From a candidate division CSSED10-310 bacterium (GTDB lineage Bacteria; CSSED10-310): DNA of 62,765 nt. Under the pieces are notes generated by a model. That model searched no databases, was not told the origin of the DNA, and saw nothing but the letters and a program-made list of their open reading frames with translations. The DNA is taken from assembly GCA_016931515.1 (NCBI GenBank), contig JAFGEQ010000020.1, positions 1 through 62,765 of the forward strand, read 5' to 3'. The position numbers were made by a program, and so were the translations under genes. Positions 1 to 7,626 of the stretch are shown piece after piece (within the stretch, counting starts at the first letter, position 1; every line of letters starts with the position of its first letter).

Positions 1-56
1 CATGATGATCTCGAGGGATATGTGATCCCGTAACGTTGTCGACAATCTGAATCACT

Positions 57-87
57 AAAGCGCCGGTCGTATGCCGGCGCTTTTTTT
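57..87 (+). terminator. Rho-independent terminator
   Basis: A perfect 7-bp GC-rich stem (GCGCCGG at 60-66 pairing with CCGGCGC at 74-80), extended by three A-T pairs, has a 7-nt loop and is followed by seven T. It ends transcription of a gene left of the window. It isolates the C25 protease gene from upstream transcription. The same GCGCCGG core is used in the terminator after that protease gene. Confidence 0.88.
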
Positions 88-155
88 ACTGTGTTTATCA
101 ACTCCATAACTGGATGCAATCAACCTCCAGATGATCTGCTTCAGATTATGAAACG

Positions 156-218
156 GAAAACGGGCAGGGTTGAGTAATATGCTCTGCCGTTTTCTGAGAG
201 AATGGCATGATTCTTGGA
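156..218 (+). promoter_or_regulatory. Inverted repeat and sigma54-like promoter candidate before the C25 protease gene
   Basis: The 218-base stretch from the terminator to the protease start holds no gene. It has an imperfect inverted repeat (GAAAACGGGCAG at 156-167 with CTGCCGTTTTC at 184-194, one bulged G). Just downstream is TGGCATG-N4-TTGGA at 203-218, which has the spacing of a sigma54 -24/-12 element. The highly conserved -12 GC is GG here, so the match is imperfect. A ribosome-binding site AGGAGG lies at 295-300. The inverted repeat could be an activator site. This is a pattern match only. Confidence 0.3.
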
Positions 219-305
219 ATAAACGAACCCGAGGTTATCTGTTTCTATCAGTGAACTCTGAATAAGGTATCACTGGGACACATCATTCATTATCAGGAGG
301 ACTAC

Positions 306-3300
306 ATGGCTAATTATTTCAAAGCGTTTATGGTACTGACAGTAGCGATCGGGATGATCGCGGGTGCCGGCGCTTCCGGTTGGATTAATCAGGATAATCA
401 GGTTGTCCACGTTACATCCAGCCATTGGGATGCTATTGATATCGACGTGAATATCGATGGTATGCAAACCCGGGAAGTGACAACCAAAGGTGGAATTTTC
501 ATGCAATTGAATGTTGTCGGCGATGCGTGGAAGGGCGAGGTTGGAAGTCCGCGGTTGCCGGTGATCCGGAAGATGGTGGAGATTCCGTATGGTGCGGAAG
601 TTAATCTTAATTATACAATTGACGAACTTCAGACCCTTGATCTGGGCTCTGTTCAGGTGATTCCGGTTCAACCGCCAATTCCCAAAATTCAGGGTGCGAT
701 GGAAAATGCAATGTTCCGGATTGATTCAGAACTGTATGGCAGGGATGAGTTTATCTCTCAACCGGACGTTCGCATCCAGGACATCGATTTTATGAGAGGA
801 CACCGGATTGTTGTGCTGGAAATATCACCGGTTGCCTATAACCCGGGTGAGAATCTCCTGCAGTTTGCCGGTTCAATATCGATCCGATTGGAATTATCTA
901 ATTCCGACCGTGAGTTAACCCAGCGTATGGACTACAGGTATTACTCAACTCCTTTCGAAGTCTTTTTCCAGGACAATGTCCTGAACTATGGCGCTTATCG
1001 CAGCCGCGATTACACGTTTCCTCCTGTTACTCCGATAGGATATCTGATCCTGAATGTTGCGGATTACTCGACTGCAATCGCTCCATTCGTGGAATGGAAA
1101 ACGATGCAGGGGTATGATGTAACCATTGAAGTGGTACCGGCTGGTGCCACGACGACAAGTGTCAAAGCGATAATCCAGAATGCATATAACACCTGGCCGA
1201 ATCCTCCCGCTTATGTACTGCTCAACGGTGATACCAACACATTGCCGGCATATACAGGCGAAAATTCAGGATCGGCTGATGACAATCAATATACGGAACT
1301 GGAAGGTACAGGTTATTATACTCCGGATATCATGATCGGACGATTCCCGATCCGCAGCGTGACTGATCTGGAGAATATCCTGGCAAAAGATCTGCAATGG
1401 GATCAGACGACAATGCCGGATACCGGCTACATGAAAGATTCTGTATTCCTGGCATCAAGTGACCATGCATCCATGTTGGAAGCAACACATGAATGGTGTT
1501 TCAATAATCACATTCTGCCTTATGATCCGGCCAATATCTATCATTCTGTCTATGAACGTCTGGGTGGCGGAACCTCTGATTTCGCCAGCAATGTCAATGC
1601 CGGTCGAGGATTCGTCTGCTATTCCGGTCACGGTTATGGGGATGGAACCGGAACAGCCAGTGTGCATTTCGTTCACTCGAATGTATCCGCGCTGACCAAC
1701 GTTGATAAATACGGTCATGTAATGGTGTTCGCATGTGGCACGAATCTGCATGATCAAACAATATCGTTCGGCGAGCGCTGGCTGTTAGAGGCTAATAAGG
1801 GATCCGTATCGTACTGGGGAACATCCGACAGCTCATATTGGGACGAAGATGATTACCAGCAGCGCGAGATTTTCCGGATTCAGCATGAGGACCATTATTA
1901 CACACTCTCATCCATGTATCTTGCCGGATTGATTGAAGTGTACATGCAGGGTGGAGCATCCGCTTACTATTTTGATATCTATAACCTCATGGGTGATCCA
2001 TCGACGATTTTCCATGGACGGATTCCAATGGATCCGGTTATCGATGCTCTCCAGAACACAACTCCCAATCCTCAGACATTCAATGTGAACGTGTCTGATG
2101 ACAGCGGCCCGGTCAAATATGCACTGGTCGCAATCAATATGAATGGCGACCTGCTCGGGTCCGCTTTTACAGACGCCGCCGGTGATGCCGCTATCTATAT
2201 CGAGCCAACCGAACCGGGAACGGCATCCATCGTGGTGACAGGCCGGAACTTGATGAAAACTGAGCAATCACTGATGGTCATGGCTGCCGGTTGCGGCTTT
2301 GTCACCTTGGATAGCGCGCTGACAAATTGCGACGATTTACTGGGAATAACTCTGTGGGACGCGGATCTGAATGTGAACCCCGGAGTTGCTGATACGGCAT
2401 CCGTGCAGATTTACTCCGACTCGGAACCGTCTCCGGAAACAGTTGTATTGACGGAATCAGGCCCGAACACCAGCGAGTTTGTTGGAACGATCATGACATC
2501 TGATTCGAATTCGGGACTCGGATATTTGCTGGTTTCGGATGGCGATATCGTTACCGTTCATTATCATGATGCGAACTGCGAGGGATCGCCTGCGGATGTC
2601 TATGACTATGCCGATGTCGATTGTGTTGGTCCGGTCATTTCCAATGTGACGATTGAAGAAATCTCCACCAACTTTTTCACAGTAACCTGGATGACTGACG
2701 AACCGACGGATACTGTGTTGGTTTGGGGTGATACTACACCACCGGCGAATACGGAATCCATCGCGGAATTGGTTACATATCACGCGGTTACAATTGAAGG
2801 TCTGGATGACTGCACCATGTATTATTTCATGGTCTCCGGTACCGATGTCGGTGGTAATACAGCGACCGATGATAACTATGGATCGTATTATACGGCTATT
2901 ACCTATGAACTGGTGGTGTTTCTGGATGCCAACATGAACACAAATCCCGGATGGACGTACCAGGGTCAATGGGCTTGGGGTGTTCCTGCAGGAAGCAGTG
3001 GTGATCCGTCCAGTGGCCACACCGGATCGAATGTTGTCGGTTACAATCTGAACGGTTCTTACTCCAACAACATGAGTGCGACGTATTGCACGACGCAGAA
3101 CATGGATTGCAGTGATGCGGGCGAGGTTTTCCTGAGCTACTATCACTGGCTCGGAATTGAGAGCAGCACATGGGATCACGCATCGGTTCAGGTCTCCGGT
3201 AATGGCGGTTCTTCCTGGACAACCATTTGGGATCATACGGGAGATTCGGTTGCGCCTTCTTCGTGGAGCTATGCCGAGTTCGATATTTCCTCGGTCGCAG

Positions 3301-4103
3301 CCGGTTCATCCAATGTGCAGATCAGATGGGTCATGGGAACAACCGACAGCTCCGTTGTTTATTGCGGATGGAACCTGGATGATGTGCTGGTGAGTTACAC
3401 AGCCGAGTGCACATCGGTTGCAACACCGACCCCCGTACCGACTGCAACCCCAAACCTATGCCTGAATACGGGTGATGTGAATGATGATGGATCCTTAACA
3501 GCCGGTGATGCGCAGATGGCATTCCAGATTGCACTCGGAGCCATGATTCCGACCGAAGAAGAGGAATGTGCTGCGGATTGCAACGGCGATGGTGATTGTA
3601 CTGCCGGTGACGCTCAAAGTATCTTCCTGGGAGCCTTAGGGATGGGATCATGCACGGACCCGATTATAGGTCGAAGCGAATCCCATACGGCTACCCTGTC
3701 CCGAAAAATGGAATTGATATCTCCTGATTCAGATCTGCTCTGGGTCGAAAACAGTGCAGTCGCTGTCGGTGAGACAGTCAGTATCAGCATCTGGCTGGAT
3801 AATCCTAAAACCGCTATCGATGCATTCACTCTCAATGTTCGATATCCGGTTGAACTCTTGGAACTCGTGGAGGTGACAGAAGGAACTCTGAATCCCGAGT
3901 GGCTCGATTTCGGATGGAATGACTCCAGTGAGGGGATTGCAACGATAGCTGCCTATAATTCGGGGCTGGATGATTATGAGATTCAGGCGGCCGGCAATGG
4001 ATCGCTGGTCGTATTGACATTCCGTGCGTTTGCAGATTTGTCGACTACGGATGTCTCGATCATCAGAGCACAGGACGATCTTCAGGGCTTCGTGATTCAC
4101 TAA
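306..4103 (+). CDS. Secreted gingipain-type (C25) cysteine peptidase with dockerin-like and cohesin-like modules
   Basis: This is a 1265-residue exported protein. An N-terminal signal peptide (about residues 1-23) is followed by a propeptide-like region and a caspase-fold C25 domain (about 245-580). The expected catalytic dyad is visible as His in CYSGHGYGDG (about 442) and Cys in VMVFACGT (about 477). Beyond the protease are Ig/FN3-like beta domains, a MAM-like jelly roll with WVMGTTDSS..GWNLDD, and a short Pro/Thr linker. Then come two calcium-loop repeats of dockerin type (GDVNDDGSLTAGDAQ and DCNGDGDCTAGDAQ) and a cohesin-like beta domain at the C-terminus (about 1144-1265). The start has a strong AGGAGG 5 nt upstream. 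The gene is monocistronic between terminators. It probably processes surface proteins or degrades external protein. The C25 assignment is firm. The dockerin and cohesin labels are by motif and fold resemblance. Confidence 0.85.
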   Translation: MANYFKAFMVLTVAIGMIAGAGASGWINQDNQVVHVTSSHWDAIDIDVNIDGMQTREVTTKGGIFMQLNVVGDAWKGEVGSPRLPVIRKMVEIPYGAEVNLNYTIDELQTLDLGSVQVIPVQPPIPKIQGAMENAMFRIDSELYGRDEFISQPDVRIQDIDFMRGHRIVVLEISPVAYNPGENLLQFAGSISIRLELSNSDRELTQRMDYRYYSTPFEVFFQDNVLNYGAYRSRDYTFPPVTPIGYLILNVADYSTAIAPFVEWKTMQGYDVTIEVVPAGATTTSVKAIIQNAYNTWPNPPAYVLLNGDTNTLPAYTGENSGSADDNQYTELEGTGYYTPDIMIGRFPIRSVTDLENILAKDLQWDQTTMPDTGYMKDSVFLASSDHASMLEATHEWCFNNHILPYDPANIYHSVYERLGGGTSDFASNVNAGRGFVCYSGHGYGDGTGTASVHFVHSNVSALTNVDKYGHVMVFACGTNLHDQTISFGERWLLEANKGSVSYWGTSDSSYWDEDDYQQREIFRIQHEDHYYTLSSMYLAGLIEVYMQGGASAYYFDIYNLMGDPSTIFHGRIPMDPVIDALQNTTPNPQTFNVNVSDDSGPVKYALVAINMNGDLLGSAFTDAAGDAAIYIEPTEPGTASIVVTGRNLMKTEQSLMVMAAGCGFVTLDSALTNCDDLLGITLWDADLNVNPGVADTASVQIYSDSEPSPETVVLTESGPNTSEFVGTIMTSDSNSGLGYLLVSDGDIVTVHYHDANCEGSPADVYDYADVDCVGPVISNVTIEEISTNFFTVTWMTDEPTDTVLVWGDTTPPANTESIAELVTYHAVTIEGLDDCTMYYFMVSGTDVGGNTATDDNYGSYYTAITYELVVFLDANMNTNPGWTYQGQWAWGVPAGSSGDPSSGHTGSNVVGYNLNGSYSNNMSATYCTTQNMDCSDAGEVFLSYYHWLGIESSTWDHASVQVSGNGGSSWTTIWDHTGDSVAPSSWSYAEFDISSVAAGSSNVQIRWVMGTTDSSVVYCGWNLDDVLVSYTAECTSVATPTPVPTATPNLCLNTGDVNDDGSLTAGDAQMAFQIALGAMIPTEEEECAADCNGDGDCTAGDAQSIFLGALGMGSCTDPIIGRSESHTATLSRKMELISPDSDLLWVENSAVAVGETVSISIWLDNPKTAIDAFTLNVRYPVELLELVEVTEGTLNPEWLDFGWNDSSEGIATIAAYNSGLDDYEIQAAGNGSLVVLTFRAFADLSTTDVSIIRAQDDLQGFVIH

Positions 4104-4118
4104 TCAAGCAGACTCAGA

Positions 4119-4153
4119 AATGCGCCGGCTTTTTTGCCGGCGCATTTTTTTTT
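4119..4153 (+). terminator. Rho-independent terminator after the C25 protease gene
   Basis: An 11-bp perfect stem (AATGCGCCGGC at 4119-4129 with its complement at 4136-4146) carries a T6 loop and runs into a tract of nine T. It begins 15 nt after the stop codon. It closes the protease transcript. Confidence 0.93.
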
Positions 4154-4173
4154 ATTGAAATCGATTGTATCGG

Positions 4174-4202
4174 TTGACATTGACTGCTTGTACCGGTATA
4201 TG
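4174..4202 (+). promoter_or_regulatory. Sigma70-type promoter candidate
   Basis: TTGACA (4174-4179), a 17-nt spacer and TATATG (4197-4202) lie between the preceding terminator and the next secreted-protein gene. The -35 is perfect and the -10 matches four of six bases. Transcription would begin near 4209, leaving a short leader. Confidence 0.55.
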
Positions 4203-4246
4203 GCCAGAAATTTGTTGACGCATTGAATCGGAAAAAGAGCAGTTTT

Positions 4247-7200
4247 ATGAACCGAATAATTAGACGTTACGGTTGTTTCAGTATTCTATTATGGATATTT
4301 TTCTGTGGAAGTGGAAGTCATGCACAGATCCTCGGCTATCCTCTTCCCGGCTCGACAAACTATCCGGATTCAGACGGCTGCCGCCTCGATAAAATATTTT
4401 TGGACAATGACAGAGCATTCAACCTGATCATCGCTGATGAAACAACAAACTCGGCGTTGCTTGCTTCAAGAAGTTTCGATATGCCATCCATTATCCGCTT
4501 TGATCTGGACAATAATACAAAAACCGGGAAAATTGATCTTGATAACGGCATGTCGGCTGTCACATGCGGTTGTTTGTGCCCTTTAACACGCGAAATCTGG
4601 TTCGGTACAGACGGTTACCTTGTCGTTATTGACGCGGATCGTTTTATACTGAGCGAAATCATACCGATCGATGCCGCTCTGACAATCGGACTAGTGATGA
4701 ATTCGCAACATGATCAGATATTGTGTCTCGTAACAGGAGATGTAGACACAGTGTTGACTATCGATCCTCTGAACCGCTCAATTCAGAGTCACCCGATTCC
4801 GCCGTTTTCCAATACTTTTTCAGATATGCAGTTCGATTGCGACAATCAGGTTCTCTATATCCTTACGGATACCAGCCCTCCAGCTATAATTGCTGTTGAC
4901 CTGAACGATTTTTCTGTTTGCGGGAGTCAGGTATTGCCTGTCTCGCAATCCGCCGTAACCTTCACTCTCAACGAGGTTAGGGACGAGCTGTATATTGCAA
5001 TACCGGGCTCTCCGGCTTCAATCCATCGCCTTTCCCTGCCGGACCTGTTCTACAATGGATCGGTTGAACTGGAATCTGAAGAGAGACCACGAGGATTTAT
5101 GACATGCGACAGCAGTGGTAACTATCTTCTGGTTAATGACAGCGATGGAACCAGTGGGTTGATTCGCATAAATACGTATCTCTTTCAAAGGCTCGATCGG
5201 ATGGATTTTCCATCCTCGCCTTTTCCAACCTGTTGTGCCCGGTATGAAGACATGCTGCTGATAGCGACAGAGCACTCCCCGGCTGCACTGATAAGCGTTG
5301 ATCCGGATTCTTTTCAAATGCTTAATCAATACACGTTCCCAGATAATGCAGGAACCGCCGGTGCCTTAATTTTCGGTTTGGATCCGGAGAGAGCATTCGT
5401 GTCCGTTCTGAACAATGGGTTTGCGAGGCTCATCAAACTGGGTGGGATCAATGGTCATATCGAATCCGTTTACGACTATCCGGACATCCATGGTCACTTG
5501 ACTATGAACGCGGGTCCCGATCAGGACAATAACAGTTTCTGGATCGAGGAGGATGCCAACCAGTCAATTCTTTCAATCAGTCTGGAGACGGGTGAACTCC
5601 TTCAACGGCAATCGTTACAGTCGGGACAGATCTGTAAGGGTCTGATCTATGATCAGGAAAATGATGGAATTTTGATGCTTACCGAAAATGCGATATTTTT
5701 CTTCGATCCGGATGAATTGAATGTCATCGATTCCGTTTCGCTTGATCAGGAAATCCTGCCTGCAAGAGCGTTCACGCTTGATGCGGAGAACAATCGGCTC
5801 CTTGTTGGCGGCGGTCTGAATACCAACAAATTCTGGACTTACTCGATCATACCCTTGGGTCTGTCAGGGACTTTGGATCTTGACGGCCAGGAGAAGAACG
5901 TTGTGGCCATGAGCAACGATGCGGTGAATGGCAACACCTATCTTGCAGTCAGTTCAACGCCTTATAAAATTAAATGCTTCGATCAAAATAGCAGTGAATT
6001 CACTGGAACGATTGATCTTCCGTTCAACGGCAATAATCTTCGCTCGATCTCCTATCAGACAGCATTTCGCCAATTGTACGTGTTGGATAAGAACACATCA
6101 ACCACCTTGTACCGTCTTGATACCGATTCATTCCAGTGGCTTGAATCAATTCCCTTGTCCCCGGGTGAGTATGTTTTTTCCTGTGCTTCATCCGGAACTT
6201 ATCCATATTGCTACGCACCAATGAGTGGCAGTCATGCGGCTGTCATTCGTTTTGGATCGACTTGTGCCCATGCAATCCATGGTTCTTGGGCAAATCTCCA
6301 GCATCCTGCAAGAATTGTTTCGTTAAAATTCTATGCCCATACTGGCGGAAACCTCGTCCGATTCGCAGTCTATAGTCAAAACATGATGTCCTGCTGGCAA
6401 TCCGATTTCATTGAAAATACAATACAGAACGATTGGCTGGAGGTTGATATCGAACAGGGAACACCCTCCGAATTGGAGTTGCCGGCAGGGCAATACCTGT
6501 TGGCATTCCAGATTTCAGATGACGAAGATACACCTTCCGCCACGTGCTCTGCTGTGAACTCCGGTCTTCGGAGTATGTGGCATTTCAGTGAGTTTCCATC
6601 AGTTGTAATTGATCACGAGCAAACCGCGATATTGTGGTCGATTTACGCTGATTGTTTGATTCTGCCAGGCTCGCCAACACCCACACCCGGCGAATCGCCG
6701 ACCCCATCGCCAACATCGACGTCTTCACCGGTTCCTCCAACACGCACTCCGACACCCACCCTGACTCCTGTGATTTCCCCGACACCTCGTCCCGGATCAG
6801 GTGTGGAGCTATCAATATCTAGAAATATCTTTCAGCCCGGTGACACGTTCTGGCTGGATGCGCGGTATGCCAATATGGATCCATCACCCAGGAATCTGTT
6901 GCTTTACATTATTTTGGATGTATACGGCAGGTACTGGTTCGGACCCTCCTGGTCACAATCCCCGGATGCTTACGTCTGTCATGGCGTCATGGGGGAAAGA
7001 ACAAGCCGGATATTGGATTTTGAATGGCCGGAGGTGGAAGATTCTGCAGATGGGCTTCGATTCTGGGGTGGGATAGTTGAAGAGGGAGCAGAAACGATTT
7101 TCGGATATTATGATTACGTTGAATTCGAATATAGAGGAATCCCCAAAACACCGACTCCAACCGTAACACCCAGTGGTACCCCGGATCAGACGCCCGAACC

Positions 7201-7603
7201 GACGATTCCCTCACCGACGCCCACAAGTGGTCACCATCAGATCCGGGTTGATTATATTACCGACGACCCGATGCATTATGCCGGTGAATATTGTGAAACC
7301 GGTGAAGTCTACTGCTTCGCTCCTGAAAGAATGGGCTTTTGCTCCGGATGGCAGTCTGTTTTACATCTGAACAACCAGGGTTCATCAATCGCTTCTATAG
7401 ACCTGCACATTGAAGGATTCGCCGCCGATGATTACCAACTCGAGAGTGATATCGTGATACTGCTGCCTGGTGAATCATATGATGTAATGGTCAGGTTTTG
7501 TCCGACTTTGCCGCCGGATCAGCTCAAAATGGCTGGATTGCACGTGACATGGGGCGGTGGTGACGCAACACTCGAGATCAAAGGGTGGTGTGTGGCAGGT
7601 TGA
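4247..7603 (+). CDS. Large secreted beta-propeller protein with Thr/Pro linkers and LDVYG-type domain
   Basis: About 1118 residues if translation starts at ATG 4247, which gives a compact signal peptide (MNRIIRRYGCF, then a hydrophobic stretch to SHAQ). A TTG 24 nt upstream is also in frame. Residues about 30-690 are repeating beta-rich segments of YVTN/beta-propeller type (TIDPLNR, AVDLNDFSV, SVDPDSFQ). They are followed by a jelly-roll-like domain and a Pro/Thr linker (about 808-852). Next is the roughly 110-residue domain with ILDVYGRYWFGPSWS, which recurs in two neighbours. A second Pro/Thr linker and a unique Cys-containing C-terminal domain finish the protein. The next gene follows closely on the same strand. 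Function is unknown; an exported, possibly surface-displayed binding protein is inferred. Confidence 0.8.
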   Translation: MNRIIRRYGCFSILLWIFFCGSGSHAQILGYPLPGSTNYPDSDGCRLDKIFLDNDRAFNLIIADETTNSALLASRSFDMPSIIRFDLDNNTKTGKIDLDNGMSAVTCGCLCPLTREIWFGTDGYLVVIDADRFILSEIIPIDAALTIGLVMNSQHDQILCLVTGDVDTVLTIDPLNRSIQSHPIPPFSNTFSDMQFDCDNQVLYILTDTSPPAIIAVDLNDFSVCGSQVLPVSQSAVTFTLNEVRDELYIAIPGSPASIHRLSLPDLFYNGSVELESEERPRGFMTCDSSGNYLLVNDSDGTSGLIRINTYLFQRLDRMDFPSSPFPTCCARYEDMLLIATEHSPAALISVDPDSFQMLNQYTFPDNAGTAGALIFGLDPERAFVSVLNNGFARLIKLGGINGHIESVYDYPDIHGHLTMNAGPDQDNNSFWIEEDANQSILSISLETGELLQRQSLQSGQICKGLIYDQENDGILMLTENAIFFFDPDELNVIDSVSLDQEILPARAFTLDAENNRLLVGGGLNTNKFWTYSIIPLGLSGTLDLDGQEKNVVAMSNDAVNGNTYLAVSSTPYKIKCFDQNSSEFTGTIDLPFNGNNLRSISYQTAFRQLYVLDKNTSTTLYRLDTDSFQWLESIPLSPGEYVFSCASSGTYPYCYAPMSGSHAAVIRFGSTCAHAIHGSWANLQHPARIVSLKFYAHTGGNLVRFAVYSQNMMSCWQSDFIENTIQNDWLEVDIEQGTPSELELPAGQYLLAFQISDDEDTPSATCSAVNSGLRSMWHFSEFPSVVIDHEQTAILWSIYADCLILPGSPTPTPGESPTPSPTSTSSPVPPTRTPTPTLTPVISPTPRPGSGVELSISRNIFQPGDTFWLDARYANMDPSPRNLLLYIILDVYGRYWFGPSWSQSPDAYVCHGVMGERTSRILDFEWPEVEDSADGLRFWGGIVEEGAETIFGYYDYVEFEYRGIPKTPTPTVTPSGTPDQTPEPTIPSPTPTSGHHQIRVDYITDDPMHYAGEYCETGEVYCFAPERMGFCSGWQSVLHLNNQGSSIASIDLHIEGFAADDYQLESDIVILLPGESYDVMVRFCPTLPPDQLKMAGLHVTWGGGDATLEIKGWCVAG

Positions 7604-7626
7604 CGCTGGGTACGGAGGTCTGGAAA

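Noticed and set aside
2457-3236. Long open frame on the minus strand inside the C25 protease gene
   Set aside because: It is antisense to a well-supported gene, has no ribosome site and its translation shows no family features.
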